Below are positions 54,816 through 64,000 of a stretch of 64,000 nucleotides of DNA, piece by piece. The position numbers and the translations under genes are program-made. This DNA comes from Carettochelys insculpta (taxonomy: Eukaryota; Chordata; Testudines; Carettochelyidae). The stretch lies in the NCBI RefSeq assembly GCF_033958435.1, contig NC_134138.1, positions 9,932,001-9,996,000 on the forward strand, read 5' to 3'. Below the pieces are notes generated by a model. That model did no database searches, was not told the DNA's origin, and was given only the letters and a program-made list of their open reading frames with translations. Position 1 is the stretch's first letter; the number at the start of each line of letters is the position of its first letter.

Positions 54816-57004
54816 TGTACTCTCCTCCTATTATGGATACGTTGTTATCTTCACAGATGATTCCTTCAGGACAGGGTTTGAGGTACTCGCCCTGGGGGCA
54901 CTTTTCACCTTCTGCCCTATCACACCCCAAAACAGTGTGCAGGACCCTTGCAAGAATATAGAAACTCAAGGGACCTACAGAATTACCATATTCCCTAAAA
55001 ATGTTTTCTTCTTCATTAATCTGTGGGGAATTGAGAAACCCAATTAGTGTTGCCAAGCTTATTTTAAGCACAATACATGCCACAGTGTAATTGTTCACAA
55101 AATAAAATAAGATGTCAAAATAAACGATTAAGACCCTGCATAAAAAGAAACAGATGTAATGTCGATGAGAAGCAGAGGAGCAATTTGCCCCAACATTACC
55201 AGTTCTTTTACCTTTCTAGATAAAAAACTAACAAGGACTTAAAACAGACCATAGGGATGGTGAAAACATTGTGCTATGAGGTGGTAATGGCTGCCATGAA
55301 GCAGGTTTGACTTATAGATAATTACAGATCTAGTTAAAGCCAAGGAGTGTGCTATTCACTCTTTCAAGCTTAAAAGGAAGAAACAATTAAGCTCCTTTAT
55401 GGCGTGAGAGTTCTGGAGAAAACAGAAGCTGCTACCCCAGGCAATCAGTCCCTTGGCAAAGGCTGAGCAAGGCTAAGTGGGTGGTGGGAGGTGCAGGATA
55501 AGGGGATTGATTCACTATGGGTACATCTACACGGGCAGCTTCTGTTGACAGAGGTTACAGTCGACAGAGAACTCCCAGCACACCTTCTGTAGGAATGCCA
55601 AGTGAAAGTCCCAGGTTTGATTCCTCTCCATAGGTATGTTCTCCTCACTTCTTAAGGCCGGAAGCTCCTCCCATTACAGCCAATAGCACATTCTCCTGTT
55701 GACTTCAAGAGGAGCAAGGTGTGTTCTGTGGAGGCCATGTGCCCTGCTGCAGAATTGTGTGAGATCAGAGGTTCTCAAACTGTGGGTCGTGATTGGCTTA
55801 GAACTGCTGAGGCCCAGAGCTGCCTGGCTGGCATTGCTATATTATAGGCCCCCTGCCTGGAGCTGAAGCCCTTGGTCTTTGCCTCCTCTCTAGGCCTGGA
55901 GCAGTGGGACTCAGGATTCAGTTCCTCCTTCTGGGGTCATGGTGCAATGCAGTTACAGACCAGCACAGCTGCCATGATAAGTGAATGAGTGTAGTATTGT
56001 TAAGATTCCTGGGGTGTAGTGGGCCCTGTGCTTTTGGGGGCCATCAGAGGGAGTCTCATGGATCTCAAAGGGCTGTAGAAAACTCAGGCGGGGCAGAGCA
56101 GGGGAGATGGGATGGAGCAGGGGTGAGGCCTGCGTGGAGCAGAGGGGAGAGGTGATGATGGGAGGGGCATGGGCATATGGCAAGTGCCCCCCTCTGAAAC
56201 CCTACTCACCAGCTGCCACTGTCTTACTGGTTGTTGCTTTCCATTTAGTTACTTGATTGGCATAGGGAGAAGCTGCCTCTGAACCTGTGGGCACCAAGTT
56301 AACGTGCTCAGAGGCTGAGTCTTCAGGGAGGATACAGAGCTCCCCCACCCCCCACAAAACCAAGAAGATCTGTTTTGTTGCACAAAAGGGACTTCAACTC
56401 CAGGGGTGTTCATCCTGCAGTGAAATTCACGCCTGCAATTCAGCCCGCTGGATGTTTTTCATTGTATTCCAGGACATATATTTGTCAATGATGATTATCT
56501 CTTAATTGAGTTCTCTGGTGGTTGTTTGTAAATGAATGAATTAATGTACAGCGCTGGGATTTAGGAAGGCTTTGGAGAATCAAGATTAATTGTTTCTTTT
56601 TCTGTTAGTGCAAGAGAGAATACATTTGAAACCACGCAATATGTGTTGATTTATTATTTTTTTTAAAGCAGGTGCTTTGATTTGCTCTGCTCTGTGGTAC
56701 AGGAAATCCTTTTTGGGGTTCATCTTCCGCATTTTCCCCCTTCCATTCTAAATCCTACGAGATTTCTTTCAGCTGGCAAGCCCAGGTAAAATTCTTTTTA
56801 CTGCTCAGCAAAATCACCATTGGGATGGATGCAGTCTTTGTGGAAAGGCCCTGTTGGTGTTATCTCACTCTTTTCCCCGCACAGCCTGACAGTCTCATTT
56901 AAAAAAAAAAAAAAAACCAGCAGCACACAATATCACTAAAACACACAGTCAGTTAAGAAGTAGGTAATTAACAGATTTAATAGTTTTTCAGTTGGGAATC
57001 ATCA
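54816..57004. other. Intronic stretch with MITE/hAT fragments
   Basis: A 'gggtacatctacacgggcag' block at 55519 (to about 55610) is the left end of a CTACAC-type MITE without a visible right end. A 'cagaggttctcaaactgtgg' block at 55766 resembles a hAT-type end. An A-run lies at 56901-56916. The minus frame 55098-54805 has a cysteine-rich end (GCDRAEGEKCPQGEYLKPCP), but no family is recognised. Confidence 0.35.
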
Positions 57005-57795
57005 TTGATGTGGGTGTTTTATTGGGATTCTTTAGGGAAGAGTACAAGTCCCAACATTTTCCTCAATGACCAGGAAATAAATATAAAATCACTGATGATG
57101 AAGTTTGCAGCTGGCACAAAGTCTGAGGAAGTAGTGCATAATGGTGAGGACAGGATGATCTTGCCTAGTGATCTAAATTACTTATTAACCTAGACAGATT
57201 CAAACAAGTGACTTCATGCTGATAAAAGCAATGTTATACACCCAGGAACAAGACATGCAGGACATACCTACAGAATGCAGCCTGCAGCCTGGAAAGTGGT
57301 GATTCTGAAAAGGACTTGGAAGTCATAATGGACAGACAACTGAACAGGAACTTCCGGGGCCATGGCATGGTCCAAAAATGCTAATGTGATCCTTGGGCAT
57401 ATAAACAAGGAATAACAAGAAGTAGGGAGGTGATTTTACCACCGTAGGTGGCATTGGTAAGACTGTTACTAAGTACCGTGGTCATTTCCCATTTTGAAAA
57501 TCTTGTTGAACAATTAGAGAAAATTTCCAAAAGAGCTGCAAAAATCATTTGAGCACTGGAAACTGTGCCTTACGGAAGGTGTTCTCACAGACCATCAAGG
57601 GAAGTGGATTCTCTGTCTTTTGATGTCTTCAGATAAGGACTGACTGTCTTTCTGCAACCTATTCTTTCTTCAAACACAAGTTTCGGGGCACATTACAGAG
57701 GCAGCTGGATTAAATCTAGTAGCCTATGTTGTACAGGAAGTTGAACTAAATGATCAGATGGTCCTTTCTAGCCTTAAGTTCTCTGAGTCTATGAA
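57005..57795 (+). pseudogene. CR1 LINE, RT end and 3' region
   Basis: The plus strand reads NDQEINIKSLMMKFAAGTK at about 57068, the CR1 reverse-transcriptase active-site region in which the usual FADD reads FAAG, losing both metal-binding Asp residues. The remainder follows the CR1 order to the end 'gatggtcctttctagcctta'. Frameshifts are frequent. It is a dead copy, 5' truncated. Confidence 0.8.
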
Positions 57796-58761
57796 TATGA
57801 AGAGTATTGGTTATTCAAAACCCTTTTTTTTGTTTGTTTTTTGTCTTTTGAATTTGAAACCCCAGACAAGTGTTGCCTCAACATCCCTGACGTGTTAAGT
57901 GACAGAAGGAAAGCAATAAGCTTTCTCCTCACTGCCCTGTCAGTGTCAGACTTCTTCTTGTAGAGACCATGTCTAAGAGTTGAGTAAATTTCTCTGTACC
58001 CAGGTGCATCCATGCCCATTCCATCCTTTTTCCTTTGCTGAGATGGCCTGCGAGGGAGCTAATTAAAACTCTTAGCAGAGATGGGTTTTGTGCAGTGCCC
58101 ACTGTGGACTGTGTTTGCCAAATATAGACAACTGAATAGCCATCAGATAAGTTCTGGTGAATACCAGTCAGTGCTGGACTTCAGCTACATGGGAATGGCT
58201 CTTTATAATGCCAATCCATTGAGCATATGCCATGCCTTCTTTTAGCCTTCCTTCAAGTATCCCTCAAAATGGGTCACAGACAGTTGTAATTAAAACAAGA
58301 ACTCATTCAAAGAGGTCAAAGGTGAGTGCTCTAGGTAGAGCACCTTTGGAAGTGAATAAGATGGAAATGCAACAGGACTATGAAGATGTGAACCTAAGCA
58401 CTATCCCTCCATTTTGTTTACAGCTAACTTGGATTATAAATAGAAGGTAATGGCATGCATGTCCTGCAGCAGCTAGAATAATTAGGAGAGTCGCCGTACA
58501 AGAGCAATTGGAGGTCAGTTAGACAAACTGAAATACTACGTGCATTTGTTTGCAGAATGACGAGTGCTGCTTGGTTAGAACTTCATTTTGGTACCAGGGA
58601 TAGAACATAAGTCCTGAAAATCAACGGGCTTTATTCTACCCTGATACACCAGTGTAAATGTGGAGAAACTCCAGGGAAGCTCATGCAGTTACGCTGGTGT
58701 AAAACTGGATGCCGATCAGGATGACTACTTTAGTTCCTGAGATAAAATGTCACTATTTATT
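57796..58761. other. Intronic stretch with nothing recognised
   Basis: No repeat or exon is named. Confidence 0.4.
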
Positions 58762-59015
58762 ATTTTTAATAAAGCTGAAGCCCAGCTGAGATAAGGCCCT
58801 CTTTGTGCCAGATGCTCTCCCAATGAGCTTGCACTCTAAATATACAAATCAGACAAAAACAGAAGAAAGAAAGTGGAAAATATTCCTGTTTTACATGATG
58901 AGGAACTGTGCTATATACAGTTTAAGTGACTTTGCTCACATGAAGTCCCTGAGAAGCTAGGATTGAATTCAGATTACCTCAGTCCCTGACCAGTGCTTTA
59001 GCTGTAAGGCCATCC
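58762..59015 (-). repeat. MIR-type SINE, minus strand
   Basis: The text 'ctcccaatgagcttgcactc', then 'cctgttttacatgatgagga', a 'gtgactttgctcacatga' block and 'gctgtaaggccatcc' follows the MIR layout in reverse with changes. Confidence 0.6.
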
Positions 59016-59115
59016 GAATTATCAAAATAAAATAAAAAAAATAGAAATTAAAGTGCATGCATTTTCCTTTTCTTCCTTTAAGTCTCAAAAGCAAAAGCAG
59101 ACTTGTGGCATCAAG

Positions 59116-59154
59116 TTGTGTGTGTGTGTGTGTGTGCGCGCGCGCGCGTGTGTG
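59116..59154. repeat. (GT)n(GC)n microsatellite
   Basis: About 10 GT units, then 5-6 GC units, then GT again, in the alternating purine-pyrimidine pattern that can form Z-DNA. Confidence 0.9.
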
Positions 59155-62100
59155 AAAAATGAAACAGAGCAAACTAGGAATTCTTGCACCTGCTCTCCCA
59201 TTTCCACCTGGGGTGCATGAGTCAATAACAGCTTGGAGCGCTGGTTTTGTCGAGGACAAGAAGTAAATTTGTGGGTGGGTGATTCAATATTGGTATGATT
59301 TCTCCCGTACACCAGATGGCTAAAGGTACTCTCCAGTGTCCCGAGGTGTATCATGACTAAGTGGCAAGCACTGAAGGTATGTCAGCTGCTAGACCTCTAT
59401 ATTCCAATCTCAGCAGATCCCGACAACCACACTCAGCTGCATGGGTGAAGTGAAGGGGTTGTCAGAAAGGCCTGTTGGGAGAAATTAGCAGCCCCAGTAC
59501 CACCTGCTCACTGGAGTCCCACACACTTCCATTTCATCCCAGATGTTTTGGGGGTGCCTTTGAGCTCAGGGCCCTGGTAGAGTTGCTCCCTTATTTCCCC
59601 CTCTCATCAACCCTGCTGAGTGGAAGCAGAAAGGTAACACATATCTTAACTGTAGTTACTTAAGCAATTATAGTTCAAGATACTCACAGCTATTTTCATT
59701 GTAGGCTCTAGGAGCAGTCCAAGAGAGGTTTCAGCCCTCTCAAGCCTTATATCAGGTGCCCTCTCCATCTTCAATCCATTTCTCTATTTAAGGCAAATAA
59801 GTAAGTTGGGGTTTTCCTGACTAGGATAAGTCCTTGGTGTTGCTCACTGTGGGCTCCTTCAGTTGTCTCTCCATTGCTGCTGCTACAGCACTTCCTGTGT
59901 AGCTTCTCACAGTGGGCTTCTCCAAATACAGGGCATGTCTACACTACGGTGGAAACCCAGGCTCAAGCACAATCCCCAATGCACTTCTAGACACAAACAA
60001 CTGTGTTTGACTCAGGCCCAAACTCTAAGTCTCCACAGGATGGACAGGGTGAGCCTGAATTAACTCCATTGTTTTGCAGTGTAAATGCAGGGCAGTCCTG
60101 GACCCGCAAGACTCAGGTTCTGAAAGTCCACCAAATGTGCAGCTGTGTACCTCAAAGCAGCACCTCTAACTGCCATATTCACCACTGTCATATAATTATG
60201 GTATGTTCTGAACAAACTATGTCTGTTAGGATAACATATAAACAATCCTGATCTGCTGAAATCTGTTGTTCTGTCAAAATGTGTGTATCATGAGTGTGCA
60301 ATAAGATTTTTCTGTATAGTTGTTAGTCATATATGTTGTGTGTTTGGACACAATGCTCATTCTTCAGTTACCACAACAAAAGAGGTGACCAACAACCCAT
60401 CCAGTCACCAGCCATTGTCTAGCAGGGAAATAGTAAATAAGGGATTTGCAATTCAGTGACAGTTGTGCAGGCACCAGAAAATGGGGAGTGCTCTGCTCTG
60501 TGACTCAATTGCACAAGAACCCTGTGATTAACTGAGTTTTGTCCAAAATGCTTCTGGGAATTGATACATTCCTCTCAGAATGGATTGCAGGTCAGTTTCA
60601 CAAAGTTTGACATGGCCGTGCCTTGAGATGCCATGTGGCAGTCTTGCCTGGGAATGCCGTGAACTTGTTGTGGAGCACTGAAACAGTAATGCCATGTCTG
60701 ATGTCTGCTTTCGAACTCTGATGGTTCTTCCATCTCAGCAGCATGTGCCCACTCTAGCCACTCCCTGGGATTCAGTTCTGTCACAAAACAGTCAGAACAG
60801 CATCTTCCCCAGCTTCAACTTCTAGTGGACATTCAGAACAGGACCAACAAGGCGGCACAGTACCAAAGGAAGAAGGATTCGCAGCAAGTGGAAAGGCACA
60901 GGCAGGCTGCAGTGTGAGAGAACAGAGGCTGAGTGTGAAAGCAGAGGCTTGCAGTGCAGTGCTTATGTCTACTAGAGTACAGACTCCAGCTGTACTCACA
61001 CCTTTGTCTTACGTCCTTTCCATGCTTCCATATACTGCAGGCCAGGAGCACTTGAGACAATCACGTGGAACTGGGATTTAGCAGCTGGACAGGGCAAATC
61101 TACCCCTTGAAGTCCTCCAAACACCTTTCAGACCCTCTCTTCTATGACCACCTTCATTGCCCTGCTGTGGTTCCAAAAGCAGGTGACACATGGAAGGAAG
61201 GGAAAGGAAAATTGGGGACCAGAGGACTGGTACCAGGAGGGGATTCATTGTTTGGAAATGTTTGCACTGATCATGCCTTTCTTTTATTAAAGATTTTTGT
61301 TGTTGGTTAATTACTGGTCTTTTGGAGTGCTTGCCAGCCAGGCACAGGTTTAATATTGTGCTTTTCTTAACACATATAGAACAAAAGCAATGGAATTTTA
61401 TTTTAATAGGAACTTTTATTGCCATCACTGCCGTACATCACATAAGATGTATTTCACACTGGCAGATTTACTCATCATTGCTCAGATCCTTTTTTTAAAA
61501 AACAAATAGAAGGAAAACATACATGCTTTATTTAAATGATTGTATTTTTTAAAAATTGTGTTATTTTATGCAGTGCATTTTTATTTCTGATTTCTTTTAA
61601 AAAAGGGGTTTTTTTTCAAAGATTTTTTTAAAAGGAGAATTCAATCAAGTGTATTTCCTCTTTATCCCTATAAACACTTATCATTCATTATATTTTAACA
61701 AAAAAAGGGCTAGCATCAGTTTGGTTTCCAGTAACATTTTCTTCTAGTTTTCAAACCTTAGGCACTGATTTAGCTGTGGCAAAATAGCAGTATCCCATTG
61801 CTTTTTTTTCCATTTTATCTCTTTTCTGTAAACTTTATTGAGAAGCAATCCTGTTCCAAGTTCATCCTATATTTTCTGGGTCAATCTCTTTCAACACTCA
61901 CTCAGTTATGTCAGTTTTAAGGACTGTATTTGGTTTGATTCTGTTTCTTTTCTGTTTGGTTTTATAAGAAGCCATCCCATTCCAGATATATCCCATTTTT
62001 GTGGCACAATGAAACTCTTACATTGCTTTATGTTATGGTAAGAGGAAGCTGTATACTGAATTTGATGATCCTAGCTCTTAGTGTTTAGGAGGGGTTCTTC

Positions 62101-62329
62101 ATCAAACAGACAAACTCTCTAAAATATAAACACATGAAAAGAGACAACTGGGAAGATGTATGCAAAGTCTATTTCTCAATACACAGCTTTACATCAAGCC
62201 AGCCTGTAAATCCACAGTTCTTGACACTTGCTTCCCTCCCTGCTTTTTAACCGGTCATGTGATTCATAGGTACAGTCAGTCCCCCCATTTCATAAATGGC
62301 CATGTCATTTATAATTACATTGTGTGGCA
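59155..62329. other. Long stretch; one possible MITE end
   Basis: A 'gggcatgtctacactacggt' block at 59934 starts a CTACAC-type element that runs at least to about 60100, but the right end is not fixed (a candidate is 'atgtctactagagtacag' near 60970). The stretch 61400-62250 is A/T-rich. No gene is seen. Confidence 0.4.
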
Positions 62330-63530
62330 GTCCCCCTCCCTACACACAATCTCTCACTGATACCCACTGGAAGGTCTAGGAGTTGACACATCAATGAGGT
62401 TTTTATTGCCAGACTGACTCCATGTATTCTATCCTCTGTCTCAGTCTTACCCTTCCAAAAGAAAGTATAACCACTTCCTGGTTCACTCAAGAAACCTTCC
62501 CCAGCCAATCTTGTTTCACTTAATGCTGCTATATTGATGCTGTAGCGGGCTAGTTCACGAGCAATGAGAACTGTCCTTCTCTCAGGTCTTGCAACAGCTT
62601 CTCGATCCATGAGAGTACGAACATTCTATACACCAATGGTAAGTTTTCTCAAATTTTCCTTTTGGTTTCGACCACAAGTAGGGTTGAACTGCCAGCCGCA
62701 GCTTGCGGGCCAGTTATTGTTGTAGGGCAGGCAACTTTTAGGCCAGCTTTTCTAGGCCCCTCCCTTACTAGGGTGAGCAGTGCTGTCCTAAAGAGGACTG
62801 CTCAGATGCCTGGGATGCTGCCGGGCAACTCTGCTGCCCCAGGTACAGAGCTGGATGACCACTTGTCCACAGGCCGCCTACGTGCGGGACTGGAACTACG
62901 ACTCCCAGTGGTAACCTCCACCTGTCACTTTGCCCCTCCCCCATTGCCGCACTACTTGGGTGATGTGACGATATGATGATTTGCACAGGAACTGTGCGTG
63001 AAAGCTTTTTAAGTGGTAGAGCCGTTGCACGGGAGCAGTCCCACTATCTCGACCTTGGAAGCCAGGCACCAGTGGTACGTAGAATTGTCACGACTGGTAA
63101 CTTCTTTGGTTGCAGTGGATGGCCTCGACATCTTTCGTGCCTTGTCAAGCCCTTCACTTTCCACAAAGCGTTGCAGACCCTCCTTCTTGGCCATTGGATC
63201 TAAATAATCTCTTCCACCCAGTCCGCCGGAACTGACTGCACATGCTGGGTAGGCACATCGAAAAATTCACCGAAGGTTTGAGCCGCATCGGTTACACTCA
63301 CCTGGTTTGGCCGGCCTGTCGAAGCCATTGCCCGCGGTGTGGCCACTGCGCATGCTGCAGCTGCTTGGAGCCACAAGTGAGAGCTGAGTGACAGGCAGGG
63401 ACCAAAGTGGATGGACTACCCCGGAGGGGTACAACAAGTCCCCCAAACAGAGGTACTACCCCTCCCTGTACACCCCATACACCCCGTTCCTCATTAGTCA
63501 CTGGCTTACTAACTGTAACACTCTCAACAT
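62330..63530 (-). pseudogene. RTE-like LINE 5' region: untranslated leader and endonuclease start
   Basis: The minus frame 62610-62305 reads MDREAVARPERRTVLIAREL, then ARYSINIAALSETRLAGEGF, LSEPGSGYTFFWKGKTETED and RIHGVSLAIK. This is the N-terminal half of an EEP endonuclease, and SETR contains the catalytic Glu of that fold. It belongs to the same LINE family as 6455-8640 and 13036-13486. The start methionine and the region before it (62640-63530, CpG-rich) look like the LINE 5' leader. The match stops at about 62335, so the 3' part is missing. That is the reverse of the usual 5' truncation. Confidence 0.8.
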
Positions 63531-63739
63531 CCAGTGAGCACTAGTGATTAAGGCTGGCTGTCCTAGAAAAAAAGAGATGATTGAATAGGATTCTCTTTTC
63601 ATTAGAGAAGATTCTACTTTCTAATCTGCTAGCTTTATCTCATCTCTTAATTTCAGTGACAGTATTTAAACAGCTTTTCCTCTTGTCCTTGAAACTAACC
63701 CAGTCACAATCTAGGTACATCTGAGTTTTGTAGCACTAA

Positions 63740-64000
63740 TGTCTAAATAAACAGTGAGGTGGCAAATAAGCAGTGAGGTGGCAAAGTTTGCAGATGACAC
63801 CAAGTTGTTCAGGACAGTCAAAAGCAAAAGGGATTGTGAAGAACTACAAAAAGATCTCAGCAAACTGAGTGATTGGGCAGCAAAATGGCAAATGAAATTT
63901 AATGTGGGTAAGTGTAAGGTAATGCATGTTGGAAAAAATAACCCAAATTACACGTACTACATGATGGGGTCAAATTTAGCTACGACAGATCAGGAAAGGG
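63740..64000 (+). CDS. CR1 LINE reverse transcriptase, partial, open to the window end
   Basis: The plus-strand frame from about 63763 reads SEVAKFADDTKLFRTVKSKR, then KLSDWAAKWQMKFNVGKCKV and MHVGKN. The FADD catalytic box is intact, and the DDTKL and WQMKFN-GKC-VMH motifs are the CR1 RT palm region. No stop occurs to the window end (about 79 codons). A short duplication 'cagtgaggtggcaaa' at 63752-63785 precedes it and marks the 5' truncation. The 3' end lies outside the window, so its activity cannot be judged. As a 5'-truncated copy it is probably non-functional. Confidence 0.82.

Larger units (their letters stand above)
19455..64000 (+). other. TSNARE1: Next TSNARE1 intron (at least 44.5 kb)
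   Basis: After the GTGAGT donor at 19455 no further exon with matching phase was found up to the end of the window, so the stretch is inferred to be one very long intron. I could not test every small exon, and one could be missed. Confidence 0.5.

Noticed and set aside
54805..55098. 97-codon minus-strand frame with a cysteine-rich end after a plausible acceptor
   Set aside because: It lies on the opposite strand to TSNARE1, has no donor or family match I can name, and is short. Kept only as a note.

Overview
The window looks like intronic chromosomal DNA from a reptile, most probably a cryptodiran (hidden-necked) turtle. The evidence is the repeat mix, judged from memory of the families and not from a database search. 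It includes many CR1 LINE 3' ends on both strands. It includes a tRNA-derived SINE with a CR1-like tail that matches the tortoise Pol III SINE layout (10284-10466). It also has MIR-type SINEs, an RTE-like LINE with an exonuclease-endonuclease-phosphatase endonuclease, Penelope-like elements (PLEs), and many short inverted-repeat DNA transposons with ends of the type GGCTGTGTCTACAC and TTTCGAAA-rich arms. No prokaryotic gene organisation is present.

Only two host coding exons are convincing. An exon at 2660-2737 and one at 19385-19454, both on the + strand, join in phase (G|TG) across a 16.6-kb intron. Together they encode the start of a syntaxin-like Habc region, recognised as TSNARE1 (t-SNARE domain-containing protein 1). 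Everything between and after them appears to be intron.

Layout: 1-2.7 kb, intron with an old CR1, then the first exon. 3.3-4.5 kb, a MITE and two CR1 tails. 6.4-8.6 kb, an RTE-like LINE with a 5' inversion. 8.7-13.6 kb, nested MITEs, a Pol III SINE, diverged tandem repeats and a MITE that has captured a piece of the same kind of LINE. 15.3-17.5 kb, LINE and CR1 fragments. 18.1-19.2 kb, MITEs just upstream of the second exon. 21.5-23.7 kb, another LINE and a CpG-rich MITE. 25-26 kb, two short PLE-derived insertions and a CR1. 31-33.3 kb, back-to-back MITEs and a hAT-like element. 34.4-36.2 and 40.2-41.3 kb, two decayed PLE bodies with reverse transcriptase and GIY-YIG remnants. 44-52 kb, MIR, hAT, CR1, a PLE palindrome, a 50-bp minisatellite and a near-perfect palindromic MITE. 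53.4-54.8 kb, a MITE and a PLE palindrome inside a MIR. 57-59 kb, CR1, MIR and a microsatellite. 62.3-64 kb, the 5' end of the RTE-like LINE and a CR1 with an open reverse transcriptase frame running off the window.

The most interesting pattern is a set of short, head-to-head palindromic insertions built from PLE 3' tails (25628-25774, 35373-35604, 48034-48223, 54331-54617). Each is flanked by a 10-14 bp target-site duplication, so each behaves as one retrotransposed unit. Three of the PLE tails on the + strand carry, or nearly carry, the CUGANGA / short stem / GAAA arrangement of a hammerhead ribozyme core, a motif known from PLEs. Whether these palindromes form a self-propagating non-autonomous family is an inference that needs a genome-wide search.
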